Assembly: GCA_024663395.1 (NCBI GenBank)
Contig: JANFAH010000024.1
Coordinates: 620,001 to 684,000 of the forward strand
Length of the DNA: 64,000 nt
Direction: 5' to 3'
Source of the DNA: Pisolithus tinctorius
Lineage: Eukaryota > Basidiomycota > Agaricomycetes > Boletales > Pisolithaceae
Shown: positions 40,840-52,998 of the stretch, in pieces
Position numbering within the stretch: the stretch's first letter is position 1
Layout of the letters: every line of letters starts with the position of its first letter
Notes under the pieces: generated by a model
Told to the model about the DNA's origin: nothing
What the model saw: the letters and a program-made list of their open reading frames with translations, nothing else
The model's database searches: none
Position numbers and translations under genes: made by a program

Positions 40840-43271
40840 CTAGTCACTATCAGAACTATCGTCCTCATCACCATCATCAGTTAAGCTATCATCACTATCC
40901 TCCTCCGCCACTGGCACCTTCTTCACTGGTCCCCCCCGCATGGCTGCCATTTGACCAGCCAGTGTGTCCTCCTCCGGATCAGAGATTTCGTCCTCCAAGT
41001 GCTGTTCCTCAGCATTCAGCGCAGAGACGTCATCAATCTTAAGCTAACGGCCAGTCAACTAACTTTGCCGGACTCTCATTTGTGTAGACACCTACCACAA
41101 TATCCCTACAGGATTCTCCACCGATGAACGTGTCGCTCACGAAGTACACTTTCCAGGTGAATAGGCCTACGTTAGGGGGCGCCTGAAATTGAAGTTTGTA
41201 GCAGCGATAGTTGCGTTCCTTCGAGGGGTCCGACAGAGGAACATCCATTATTTTCAAGGGCGGCACCACAATCCTGTTGGATTTGTCATCTGCGAGGATA
41301 AGCCACCAGCCAGGTTTGCGCAGCTGAGTGAAAATCAGACAGAATGTTGACAAGGCGTTTGTGAATACAACATACCCCAGGCCAATAAGGAGCGTGCGCG
41401 ACTCCCGTGTCTCCAACCTCAATTTCCTCTGCATCCCGCCGACTGTGCAAAAATTTCTCATCGATCTCATTATTACTGGGCGAATCCTCAGGTTCCGCAA
41501 CTTCGCTCTTTGTGCCATCGATGGGCAATGTGGATAAATCCTTTAATCGGAGTTTCACCAACAAAAACACAATCGAGGAGGGAGTTACAACGCGTTCACC
41601 GATGACTAGGGCTAAGATGAAGTCCCGATCAACACGAACTGATGAAAACGCACCTTTGAAGCGCATGTCGACAATCTCCAGAGAGCCCAAGCCTGTGAAG
41701 GCCTTCTGCGCTTCCTCGGCCCGTTCATCGCCACCTTCTCGTAGCTGTCGCACGACATCAGAGAGATCGTCCACTTCGTCGGCAGGAGCATCAGGCGCAA
41801 AACCGGGGAGCTGTGCTTGTAGACTACGTCTTCCTGGAACGATAGCCTGGGCGATGTAAGCGTGTAATCGCATGACAGCAAGCGTCGGAGACAACCAGCT
41901 TCGCGCCGACGCAATACTAAGGTAGGCATTTAACAGTAGAGGGGTTTGAAGTAACAAAGATTTCTGCTCTGTTGGCCAAGTGAGTCCAGGGTATCCGCGA
42001 GTGTTCCATTGTTACATGACATACCTTCCAACAGCGCCTTGGAGCCAAGTTCTAATCGCAGAAAATGGGCATAGAGTAACACGAGAGCCCTGGTAGATGC
42101 TTCATCCGCCGGTGAACTCTTCAACTCAGACCAATCCTTCCCCAGTCGCTTTTCTATCTCCCCCTCTACCTTGCGCAGATCACCGCCCACCTTGGTGACT
42201 CTCTCATGCTGGAATGCGTTCACGAATACCTTGCCAACTTCAGTTATCCCACTCGTCTCCGCTAGTCCTTTCCAAAATCCCTCTGCAGTTTTCGCGCTCA
42301 CGCCCTCCTTAGTGCGACCTCTGTTCCCGAACCACCATTTCCCCACCATTCCCGGCAGGACGCCACCAACCAGTATTCCATAGACCCCAAGAACCCAGAC
42401 GTTGTTCTTACCCTCCACGATCCAAGAAGGAATTGCAATGCCCATGGACAATTCTTGCCTGCCATCAGGGTGACCGTATAATTCATAATTACGACGAATG
42501 GTCTCATCGGTGAGCCTTTGTATGCATCTGTCAGTTGAAGTGTAGCGCGAAACACGACGGCTCGAGCACGTACGCCTTGTAGGCCTTTGTAATATCTACG
42601 AATCGCTTCTCTATCTCATCGATCGTCTGATTCAAGGTCGCTTTCACTTTGTCGGGGTGGCTGATGCAAGTCGTGAGTTGCCATGCGAAGAAGTAGGGAC
42701 ACGAGACATACTAGAGTTTTGAAAGTTTCTTAAAGTGTGATTTGATCTCCTTCTCTGAAGTTCCCTGCAGTTTCAGAGTCTTATGAACCAGGATGAGGTT
42801 AAATTACGTTGAGGTCGTACAGCTGCTATCCCCAAAATATCGAATGGGTTGTAGACCTTGTTTTCGTCCTGTGCATTTGCGACTTTGTATGCTAGGAATC
42901 CAACGAGAGACCACCCCAACAGGACAGAGAACATTCTAATGACGGGGAAGTCAGCAAATATGCGGAGGGAAAGTGCAATAAACGAAACGCACCTCTTGGT
43001 CAAAATCATCTTGAGCGGTGACCCCTTTGTTCGCGCCAAAATTTGTCTTCTCCGTTCTACGCACAACTTACACTGACATCCCTTGGGATCCTTAGGACGC
43101 CCTGTACTTAATAGTCAGCTCGCCGGACTCATGGACATAACGGAGCGCACGCGCACCTGCAGCAAAGCGAGTGACTGTGGAGAGCGTCACGGGGACTAAT
43201 ATTATAGCGAGGACGGATATCAAAAAGTACGCAGCCATGTTCCCGGCCTCATCATAGTGGTAGTTGGCCAT
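40840..43271 (-). CDS. SEC63: SEC63-like ER translocon J-domain protein
   Basis: Subunit of the Sec62/63 post-translational translocon; recruits BiP to the ER lumenal side. Ten exons give one continuous frame of 653 residues (yeast Sec63: 663): 43271-43157, 43101-42993, 42935-42821, 42779-42712, 42660-42574, 42515-42025, 41968-41654, 41605-41376, 41323-41096, 41043-40840. Introns 39-69 nt, all GT-AG. Starts MANYHYDEAGN, the conserved Sec63 N terminus; TM1 at about 13-33; cytosolic GCQC motif; TM2 in exon 3; J domain (NPFDILGIA ... YHPDKV, HPD intact across the exon 4/5 junction); TM3 NNVWVLGVYGILVGGVLPGMV; Brl/Sec63 domain ending SDTFIGGESCRDIV. Acidic Ser/Asp tail EEDSDDSLTDDGDEDDSSD, the CK2-type Sec62-binding end in the family. 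Confidence 0.94.
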
Positions 43272-44040
43272 GGCTGCTCACGACAGCGAGCGAATGAAAG
43301 GAAAGACGAACAACAGCTGGTCAGTACAAAGCTAACGCGAACGTGGCAGCGCGCAGGGAATTACATAAACGCCGTGAGAAAGTCGACGCAACGCCTAGCC
43401 TGCCACTTCACTTGACCGACAGGACAACTACAGCACACCACACTTCAATCCAAGCCACATAGTTGTATATAGGGCATGATATACTATAGACCTAGGGAGA
43501 TGTATACTTTTTTAATAAAAAAACTACGCCTGTGGACGAGGAGAAATCTTGGGTCCTTTTCAGAATAAGTTGAGATCGAATCACGTCAGAAAATCACGCA
43601 AAGCTATCTGGGAACTCTTAAGACATTTCCCTGCTTCCTGAAAACAAATTGAGACCAACAGAGGGACCCTTCGACTGTAATATGGTGGAAGGGTCAAGAC
43701 GTTCAGCCACGGTCGACGAATGTCAACTTGGAGTACAGCGCGTCGGAGTTACAATGTAAGGTGTGACATTGTGTGACAGCCCTCAGTTTCACTAGGATTT
43801 GCAACTCTATCATTTTGTGTCCAAAAACCGGCATCTCTCTGGCATCTTCCACATGATACATATCATCTTCATCTCTATCAGAAATTTCTATGTACGTATT
43901 CTTCTATGTGCCCATGTATTTTTTTATTGTAATTACTATTACTGATGTGATTGTGTAGTTCTGAAGTCATGTTTTTGGATGCTGCAACACCGGTCAGGTG
44001 ATAGTAATTGTGACAATTCCCTTCCTTACATCTTACAGAC
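43272..44040. other. SEC63 upstream region
   Basis: Promoter side of SEC63. CpG-containing until about 43,850, then AT-rich; no other gene or repeat recognised. Confidence 0.5.
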
Positions 44041-44162
44041 TTAGAGCTAGTTCAGAAACCTCAGGTAAGTCACAATTAGTTCCTTCAATGCTTGTACATG
44101 TTTTTCCACTGGGGCAGTTTGCATAGTGAGTTTGAATTGAGTTTGAAACATTTCCTCCTGTA

Positions 44163-45600
44163 CATGAGATGGATGATGTCAATATTGGTGGTGATCATGA
44201 GGAGATTCACTGCCAATGCTTGCTGCACCATATTGCTCTTGTCATCAATATCATCCTCTGCATGATCAGTCGTACTGAAGCACAATCTATGCCAATCCAA
44301 AGGATTCCGGAGCCTTACCACACATCAGCACTAACCAGTGAGGAATGGCTTATCAAGCTCCTTGCAGGTCATCCAGAATGAATCTGATGTGAACTTGGTG
44401 TTCACACTGATGTCTTTGCATGACTTGTGGAGGAGCTTTGCCAGATTGGTCATGGCAACTCTTGATTTGTTTCACTTGAAGAACAACTAGCTATTTTCCT
44501 CTATATGAGTGTGACAGGTCTGACTATCAGGCACATTGGTGAACATTCTCAACAGTCAAATGAGACCATATCTTGGTATGTCATCACCCTTAGTTTTCTG
44601 ATACTTTTCTAACCTCCTTGATCAGGTACTTTCACAAGATACTCTTCATCCTATCATCATCACCCTTCTATTCCACATACATCAAGATGCCTGGTGCTGA
44701 TGATATTCAGCCAAAGATTAGGGGAGATAAAAGATTTTGGCTGTATTTCAAGGATGCAATTGGTGCATTGGACAGGAGCCATATCCATGCCACTCCAGCA
44801 TTGGAGGACTGGGCAGTGTACTGAAACCACAAAGGCTCCATATCACAGAACTGCTTGTTTGCTTGTGATTTCCAGCTGATGTTTACATACTCATTGACTG
44901 GTTGGGAGGGTTTGGCTACCAATGCACATGTATACCAGGATGCACATACAAAAGGGCTTGTCATCCCAACAGGAAAGTTTCTCCTTGTGGATGCTGGATT
45001 CCCCCTGCACCCAGAAATTCTAGTCCCATACTGGGTGACTTGCTACCACCTCGCAGAGTGGTGCTGAGCACATTTAAGGTAATTTTCTTTGAATTATCCA
45101 TCTTATTGTCCTGCTGAACTGACAAGACCCAGGAACAAAGAAGAGTTGTTCAACCTCCAGCACTCATCTGTGCACAACATCATTGAGTGAATATTTGGTG
45201 TCCTCAAGTGTCATTTTCACATCTTACTACTAAGCCCTGAGTACAACATTGATATCCAAGGCCAAATCCCCTCAGCACTCTGTGCACTGCACAACTTCAT
45301 CCATACTCATGATGCTGAAGAAGGTCCAATGCCAGGACAGGATGTCCACATAGATGAGCAAGGTGCAGGAGGGCCTGGGGGATCAGCAGATGAGGGTGGA
45401 GCTGACAAAGATAATCCCAATGTAGGTCAGCTTGAAGCAGCATGCACTTTCTGTGACCAGATTGCTCAACATATGTGGGACAATTATCAGGAAATCATTC
45501 GATTGTGGGATCTCAGGCAATTGCCCTCAGGTAGTGACAACTATAGCTCTGATGACTCCATGAACACTGGTAGTGGTATGAGCAATATATCAATGTTGTA
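44163..45600 (+). pseudogene. PIF/Harbinger (HARBI1-like) transposase
   Basis: Colinear with DDE_Tnp_4 transposases: EPYHTSALTSEEWLIKLLAGHPE, LVEEL..GH, LEEQLAIFLYMSVTGLTIRHIGE, then a 48-nt intron (44576-44623, GTATGT...GATCAG), YFHKIL, DAIGALDRSHIHATP (first Asp), FLLVDAGFPLHPEILVPY (second Asp), HNIIE-stop-IFGVLK (Glu) and ALCALHNFIH; acidic Ser-rich tail to TAG at 45599. All three catalytic positions remain but TGA stops break the frame, at 44821 (before NHKG) and 45187 (after the catalytic Glu), both where CGA is expected. Confidence 0.87.
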
Positions 45601-45903
45601 GACATGTAATTCATTTGTTCCCATACCATGCAATATATGTACACTTTTGGATCTCTCATGTGTGATGAAGAAAAAAAAGATAGATTGCAATAAAGAAAAA
45701 AAAAGATTGCAATACAGTGATAGCAGGTATGGAGGTACAGCAAACATCAAATCTACCTATAGTATTTTCTACTGTGTACCAGTCTGAGAACTACCAACCC
45801 TGAGTTTCATCTGATACTCCAGTTCAGCAAGTGCCAAACAATCTTCCTTCTTTGCCATCCTCAAGTATACATCAGCAAAGCCAAGATTCTGTGCAATCAA
45901 CAA

Positions 45904-48152
45904 TCAGATGAATGCTTTGATGGGACTGGGGAAATCTTGGTCTTGATCATCCAGTAAATGAATTGCTTGTGCCCTCATTGTTGACACTTTATTGATGGCA
46001 GATGTCATCAATGTGTTGATCAATGAAGTGAGGAAGTTGATCAAGCCTTGTAGGCCTACCATGATAGGGTTTGATATCGCAAGTGAAGGCAGAGGTGGAG
46101 GATTGTGAGAATGACAGGAATGGGAGCTTTTTGCATAGTCCAAGGCAGCAGAGAGGTTGGCATGTTTGTTGGAGGCAGGAGCAGTAGCAGAAATGTCACT
46201 TGCATTGGCATATGGGAAAATGGACATGGTAGTCAAAACCTTGTCATCACCAAGCATCTTGGTGTGAGACCGCTTCCCACTAGATGGTGGAGCACTGGAT
46301 GGAGGGATAGAAATGTCAGACAGGTTGATGGTAGATGGTGGATTGTCAAAAAATGGGAAATGGTTGTTGTCTGACCCAGGCAAGACTAGGGGAAGCACTG
46401 GCACAGAATCAGCAGGCACTGAAGTAGATGTGGGTTCAATGGGTGTGGGAGTGGAGGAGGGTGCAGATTCAGCAGGTGCTGAAGCAGAAGTGGTTGGTTG
46501 AATGGTTGGCTGTCAAGTATGGGTTTACCCTCAGGTGACCAGGCTTCAAGACTGGGAGACAGGGGCTAAGTCCAGGTGACCAAAGTCAAGGCCAGGAAGA
46601 TAGGGGCCAAGTCTGGTTGGACTGGAGTTGAGGCTGGAGGTCAGGGGCTAAGTACAGAGGACCAGACTTAAGGCTAGGAGCACGGGAACAAGGCCAGTAG
46701 CATGGGAAACTGACTGGTCTTGGGGTGTGCACAGGGGGAAGCTGGTCTGGGGTTGGATCTACCTCCCTTGGTCTCAGCTTATGTGCTGTACCCTTATGCA
46801 AGCCAGGGAGAGGTCCAGGACAGGGGCCAGGGATAGCCTAAGGCTCAGCCTTAGCTATAGAGTAGTCTTGAGGTGTAGTACAGGAGTTGAGGGTAATACT
46901 TAATTGATATTCTGACTGAGGTGCTATGAAGTATGTACAGGGGTTAAATACATGAGGCCAGTCTGGGGTAACCAACATGAAGCTGGACTTGTGAATAAGC
47001 TATTAGTGAGATGATTAGCAAGATGAGGATAGCCACAGTGGCTATGCAGAGGCTAATAGCTAAAGTCCAGGTGACTGGCATAACCAGGGTCAGACACAGG
47101 ATTTGTACAGTAAGCAGAGTTAGACAAAAGGACAAGACTAAATATAGCACAAACAAAGGAAAACAGACCCCAGTTATGTCTGGGTGACCCAGACATGGAC
47201 CTGGGAGGACTGGGGTGGAGCAGCGCAAGGCTGGAAGGCTGGAATGGACCAGGGATAGGGGTAAAAGACTGGACTTGGATTATTTAGGCCTGAGTTGGGT
47301 TATCTGGGACTGGGGTTATGTTCTCTAGGCCAGAGTTAGGTTCTCTAGGCTGGACTAGGACCAGACTTGACCAGAGTTAGGGGCTAGGGGTCCAGACTGG
47401 ACTGGGATTGAGTCCGAGAGTCATGGATATGACATTGGCACTCCACCATCTCCATTGTCTAGGCTGTCAGTGGTGGCATTGGAACTATCCAGACTAAAGG
47501 TGTTGGCCCCATGGGCACCACCATGGGGTATGATATCTGCAATGTAGGGATATAGATCCCATCCACTCGTTTTGAACTGGTGAATGAGGGGGTGACTCTA
47601 AGAGTAATCATCAGTTCATCAAGCCACAGGGTTAAAAAATAAAAATAAAAATACCTTCACAAAATCCTCAAACACCTGCTTGACATGCTGACCCCGAATA
47701 TTAGCCCCCTTCTCATTGTCCCAGTGGGCTCCAGATGGTTGTGCTCAATAGTACTTGATATTGTGATATATCTTTTGAATCTATGACAGAAGATCAGTAA
47801 AAATCACAAGCAGTTTACAATGCTGATTTACATAGCCAGTCCACTTGTTTCTCACCACTTGATAGTTCTTAGGAGGTCCATCTGTGTGATAGTTGGTGAT
47901 ATGCAGGGTGGCGGCTTGATATGTAGCCATCTTGAAGTTCCTGTTATCGCCTGCCTCATGCTGGTTGTCATGCAGGAACCTTACAAGAGCAGCAGTTTCT
48001 TCATGGTTCCAATGAACTTGTGGAGTGGGAGTGCTAGTCTTATTAGGCATCAAGTGAGTTAGTGAATCCAGAGTGTACTGGGATATGAGGGCAACAACAG
48101 TGGCAGCCAATACCCAGGCAAGCCTAAGGTGATCCAGATCATTGTAATCCAT
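45904..48152 (-). pseudogene. PIF/Harbinger Myb/SANT-like accessory gene
   Basis: N-terminal part 48152-47781: VHWNHEETAALVRFLHDNQHEAGD ... VVRNKWTGYVNQ, a Myb/SANT-like trihelix region (the Myb_DNA-bind_3 type) that in this superfamily helps the transposase bind DNA. An intron-like segment follows, then PSGAHWDNEKGANIRGQHVKQVFEDF near 47,700. The R1 solo LTR (46511-47434) interrupts the gene. The C-terminal part 46510-45904 is Pro/Ser-rich, then helical (ISNPIMVGLQGLINFLTSL). At least one in-frame stop. Confidence 0.75.
46511..47434 (-). mobile_element. R1-family solo LTR, reference copy
   Basis: 924 bp, TGTCAAGTATGGG...ATGGATATGACA, with perfect duplication TTGGC at 46506-46510 and 47435-47439. 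On the minus strand it begins TGTCATATCCATGACTC. No coding capacity. Other copies: 26886-32722 (split), 62500-63285 and 63286-64000. Confidence 0.93.
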
Positions 48153-48271
48153 TGCAGGACATGTTTCAAACTCAATTCAAACTCACTATGCAAACTGCCC
48201 CAGTGGAAAAACATGTACAAGCATTGAAGGAACTAATTGCAACTTACCCAAGGTTTCTGAACTAGCTCTTA

Positions 48272-49237
48272 TTCTTTGCTACACTGTAGAGGTTTCTTGG
48301 GTGTAAACTTCATCTGGTGGCTCACCTACTGTAACTTCGACTGTAGCTGGCCATCTACGATAAACATGATAAATGTACTAGACTACTTCAATTCCCGTCA
48401 TAGCTCAGCGTCGACGAGAGCATGAAATGGGAGGGCGGATAGTTAGAGTCACCTGTATTAATAAACTCAAAGAGCGATGGGCAGATTTTGACGTGGAGCG
48501 TTGAAAGCAAAAGAGAATCTCTCAAGTTACCTGCGGCCGTTAGTACTATACCGTCTCATAAAAAGTCTACAATCTGTAGTTTACTTGCTGCCAGCAGTGT
48601 GCGCAGAGTTCTGAGAATTGAGCTTTCATGAGGACACGCAATCATCCACCAAAACCATCCAAATTGAACCTGCATGCGCTGCCACGTGTACACTTCTCTC
48701 AGACTAGTTGGACGTGCCGAATATCAAGCTCGCATGCGACAGCCGCCCAAGCCTTCATCGGGCTTCGTACGAATAATGCCCGTCCGCGGATAAGGTTCTC
48801 TGAGAAAAAATCAGGGATCACTCGCCTGAAGCCGGATGTGCTATCTCGGTGATCGACTTGCGCCGAGAGTCCCATGAAAGTCATTGGCACTCTCGAGTGG
48901 ATTCGTCCGTTACGGGGGCCTGCATTGCACGAAGTCGAGGAGGGGGAACATATAACCCTCCAGAGCGAGAGGTGCTGAACAATTGATCGAGTTCTGGTTC
49001 CTTGTGTATTTGCTCCTGCGCAGACTCGTGCTCTTTATTCACAGTGGTGAAACTGACCTCCTTCGAATGTCAGGACGACCGTGGCCATCGGAAGACGAGT
49101 ATGCAGTTGTTAGCCATGGGTACTACAATTCTGGACACCTTTTTGAACCTTCCAGTTAGAGTCCAAGTCCGAACAACATCATTCGGTATCGACCGCTTAT
49201 GTAATGGTCTTCTCTTCAGTCTGCTGTTAGCCCCGAC
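48272..49237. other. upstream region of the coilin-like gene
   Basis: CpG-containing unique sequence. A 74-codon frame at 48,628-48,852 has no support. ACATATAACC near 48,948 could be a TATA-like element 290 bp before the start codon. Confidence 0.45.
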
Positions 49238-51172
49238 ATGCGTATCAAAGTCACCACTGGTCCTCCTCTTCCCCTCCTCAAGGCGTGGTTTCCCGTGCCG
49301 TCTGCTCATCCAGAGACGCCCTCAGAATTTACTGTTGCAAACCTCAAAACTCGTCTATGCAACACGCTACCCCTCCTTAGTACCGTTGCCGCCTCCTCGC
49401 TCCGTCTTTCTATCGACGGATTCGAGCTCCTGGACGATTGCGACATCGGAGTCGTAAGGGACGGTGACCTGGTATGGTGAGTCATACTTTTCTCGAACGG
49501 TCGTGCGGCGCATGCTCCCCGACCTGCATGTGGCTAACCAGAGGCAAGCATTGAGCAGGTAAATGCATCTGAAAAGGTCATAAAACCGAAGGGAAATCAG
49601 TCGGAACGAAGTGGATCTTCTCGGAAACCTACACCTCCCCTGCGGGATATACACCCCACATCCAAAAAGAGGAAACGTTCCTTCGAATCCACGTCGACAT
49701 CGGAGTCCGAGTCCACATTTGAGTCTGACACCTCTAGTTCATCTTCATCCCCGTCCTCCTCCTCCTCCTCGTCTTCTACTACCACTGACTCGGAAGCAGC
49801 CAGCACAACATCGGACTCCGAAGAATCCGAGTCAGAAACTTCAGAACCTGATTCCGGTCCATCCCTCGCCTTGACCAGGCGAACTGACTTGCAAGCGACA
49901 AAACCCAAGCCGCCTCCCTGTCGTCCATCCAACCCCCCACCAAACTCCGTGTATGTCCGTCTGTTCCTTTCTTTTTTTCTTACTCACAGTCTCAAGTCGA
50001 GGTCAACTTACTTATGTTCCACCTGGGTTCGGTAAACCACAGACCCGTGCTCGCAATAAGAGGCGACGATTGAAGAGGTTGCACGATCGTGAAGCAGTGC
50101 CACCAGCGTCTAGCCCACTTTCAGGACCAAATGCTATCGCAACGGATTCATTTGCACACACAGAGAATCATCATGATGGGAGCGGCCGTCCTCAGGAGTC
50201 GGAGAAATGCAGCAGCGAGAACACTCCTGACGTCGTTTTCCTGCCTTCGTTATCGCTTCGGAACAAGAACAAAGCCAAAAATTTCCGATCACTCATAAGC
50301 AAACCTCTACCACCCAAAATCATTTTTGCAGACGAGGAAGAAAACGGAATTTCAATCCAGATAGAGTCACTTACAGCAAACGTGCATTCTTCGTCTGTGG
50401 ATCCTTCTCAGTTAGCATCTATTTCGATGCAGACGAAGGTTGAACGACAACCACCCGCTACAATAAGCACCCCGCCGCTTGTACCACCTTCTTCTCGTCC
50501 TTCGTTACCACCCAATCTCTTTGTTACTAGTGTGGACGTGGAAGCAGGAATTCTACGGCCCAAGAAGAAGAGAAAGATGCGCGCCACCGCAGAGTACGGT
50601 TCCGCAGTCGCAGAACGTGGCTATTATGCACCAGCCCCGGCAGGTGGGGACCTCGTGGAGGGCACTGGACATGCTGAAGTGAACGTCACGCTTGATTACG
50701 GGGATAACGAGGCCGACAGTCAGCAGGAGAGAATTCCACGGGAGCAGTCTCAGGAAGAGACGGGTCCCCTAGACGTGAGTCTGAACGGACTGGAACAGTC
50801 AGCCATATCGAACTGGACACAGTTTCCAAAAATCACTCGAGAGATCCAGGTGGGTTTGAAGGTCGGGGACGTCATAGCATACAAGGTCAGTTTTACCCTG
50901 GTAGTCCTCACCTCATCCCGTAAAGTCATTGCCATGTACAGGACCTCGGTATTAACCCGACAACGTACACTCCTGAATACCTGATTACCATTGCGAGGGT
51001 CATGTCAATCGACCCAATCAAGGAAGGACAGATCGTTGTGAGGCCATTACAGCCCCGAACCGAACTGTCATTCGGCGCGAGGCTTGGTCGGGATGCCGAA
51101 GAAGTTCGCGAAGAGGAATTTGCATGGGACGATATTCTCAATGGTGATTGGAGGTTTATTATGGAGTGTTGA
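49238..51172 (+). CDS. coilin-like nuclear body protein
   Basis: Probable homologue of coilin, scaffold of Cajal bodies where snRNPs mature. Four exons: 49238-49476, 49549-49950, 49997-50885, 50942-51172 (introns 72, 46, 56 nt), 586 residues in one frame; the junctions at 49549 and 49997 were chosen to keep frame. Residues 1-80: coilin N-terminal ubiquitin-like domain (MRIKVTTGPPLPLLKAW ... LRLSIDGFELLDDCDIGVVRDGDLV). Middle: Ser/Glu-rich low complexity after the basic KKRKR (nuclear localisation-like), then PGFGKPQTRARNKRRRLKR. C terminus, about 480-586: Tudor-like region (IQVGLKVGDVIAYKDLGINPTTYTPEYLITIARV ... IKEGQIVVRPL). Domain order matches animal and plant coilin. Other introns or a different start cannot be excluded. 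Confidence 0.8.
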
Positions 51173-52123
51173 TCATCATACCCAGTTCCCTTGGGTCTTG
51201 TAAGTATACGTTCTGCTGAATTCCGGCCATTGGTCACCTATTGGCATGGGCATTCCACTTAAATGCTGTCTGTATTTTGGCTTGTGGAGGGGTTGTCAGG
51301 AAACCTTTGACGCTACAACGTCGCCAATGCAGGGGTACCATTCCCGGTCCCGAGAGGCCTGCCCGAGTTCCGCTACAATTCGTCATTGGTACCTTCCGAT
51401 GAGTGGCCCGAGATAATCTTGAATCTTACATGGCTGATCCTCTCTGCGCTACTCATTCCACGACAAGCACCTTTGGGTCAGTCATCCACTCGACGGGTTC
51501 ACACCCACTAATCCAGATGACACTCGCAGATATGATACCCCTTACGCATACTCGAATTATAGATTACATACTTCGATATACACCTGCGAGTACTCATAGG
51601 AGGGTACTATCTAAAAGTCATAGTGGGTGTACTGCATGCCCATTTCATATAACTAGTTATGTGTAAGGTTTTGGCTTGATGTTGACAGTATGTTCTCAAG
51701 TGTTATTCATTCTGTGACAGATTCAATATACTTCTCATTTATCTTTGCTGCCTTTCCTTATCCCATTCATCTGCATTGACACTTCATGCCTAGCTGCTAC
51801 AGCATAAAGGGGCCTGTAAAATGTAGTGTATGGGGACTTCTTTCCCTATAACAATTATTGACTGCAAAGTCTGGATTATGTGTAGCATGGTTTAAGAAAG
51901 TCTTGTTGTATCTGTGCTGCAAGTGTTAAAACTTCACATTGACACCACATATTTTTATCCTTTTCACACTGGTCACCTTGAACCATATCCACCCTCTCTT
52001 TCTCCTCAACCACAACCATCTTTCCCAAGTTCTCTCACATGTTGGTTTCCTTTTTCATGTCTTACTTCATCTGCCATATGCTCCCCCTGCATTCTCCATT
52101 ATGATGTTGTTTCTGCTCTGACA
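51173..52123. other. downstream spacer
   Basis: Still CpG-containing to about 51,640, then CpG-poor AT-rich sequence up to element B. Nothing recognised. Confidence 0.45.
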
Positions 52124-52128
52124 ACTGT

Positions 52129-52800
52129 TGTCAAGTCCAGGCCTACTCCAACCAACTCTGATGCTATATAGGGCCTAGAGAAGGGTTTGGAAGCAAGTCT
52201 GACACAAGGAAGCAGAACTCTGACTGGTGGAGTGTTGGCAGGAATGAAGTCTGCCAAGACAAAGGCAGAGCAGAATGAGGGCATCAGGTTTAGCTCATGT
52301 GCTACCCCCTTGCACAATCTCAGCCCTCATATTTCAGAGGGAGAGTATAGATGGAGAGTCAGAGGTAACTCCAATGGGCAGAGGTCAGAGACAGAAGGAG
52401 TAGGAACTAAGTTGATATTCATACTGAAGAACAGCAGAGTACAATACATGCTGTTATACTGTTACAGAGGTACAGTAGCTGGAATTGGAACTGACATATG
52501 GAGACTTGTAAAATTTCAAGTAAAACTTCCTGGACAATGAATGAAGGGTAAATGGAGGACATATGAATGGGTAACACAGAACACCCAGAAAAGGAAACAG
52601 TCCAGGGGCTGAACCATGTGGTGCATGTGCTGTGGAGTACCTGACTGTGCACTGTCAGGGAGAAGTCCGAAGGTAGTCACATGACTCCTCAGAGAATGGT
52701 CTGCTTGGTCTGGTAGAAGGGCAACACAAGTCTGACAGCAGTTGGAGCAGAAGAGGGTGCAGAGTGAGTAAGGACCTAGAGTGAACGCACAGTTATGACA
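52129..52800 (-). repeat. element B 3' LTR
   Basis: 672 bp. On the minus strand it begins TGTCATAACTGTGCG and ends GACTTGACA. On the plus strand there is a TATATAGG box at 52165, directed toward the antisense gene. Confidence 0.9.
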
Positions 52801-52822
52801 GTGCCCCCCCCCCCCCTTAGGG
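52801..52822 (-). promoter_or_regulatory. element B 3' polypurine tract
   Basis: Minus strand AAGG followed by an uninterrupted G run and CAC directly before the 3' LTR. Confidence 0.75.
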
Positions 52823-52998
52823 CCTGAACCCCTGAAGGCCACATGTACAGGACAAGATCAACATGAGTTGATCATTTGAAATTATTTTGATGCCTCAAGG
52901 ATGATGGCTTTAGCCATGGTGGAGCTCAGTTGGAGTTCGAAGTATTGCTTAAAAACACATGTTAGGGTACTGAACCTTCATCCTTTCCTCCCATCATC

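Larger units (their letters stand above)
44044..48268. mobile_element. PIF/Harbinger transposon
   Basis: 4.2 kb (3.3 kb without the nested R1 LTR). TTA target duplication at 44041-44043 and 48269-48271. Long imperfect terminal inverted repeats of about 110 bp (GAGCTAGTTCAGAAACCT ... CAATGCTTGTACATGTTTTT ...) at 44044-44155 and 48268-48165. Two convergent genes, transposase (plus) and a Myb/SANT-like protein (minus), the usual two-gene plan of this superfamily. Both are inactivated. It sits between two host-gene islands. Confidence 0.93.

Noticed and set aside
48628..48852. 74-codon frame upstream of the coilin-like gene
   Set aside because: No domain, no support beyond openness.
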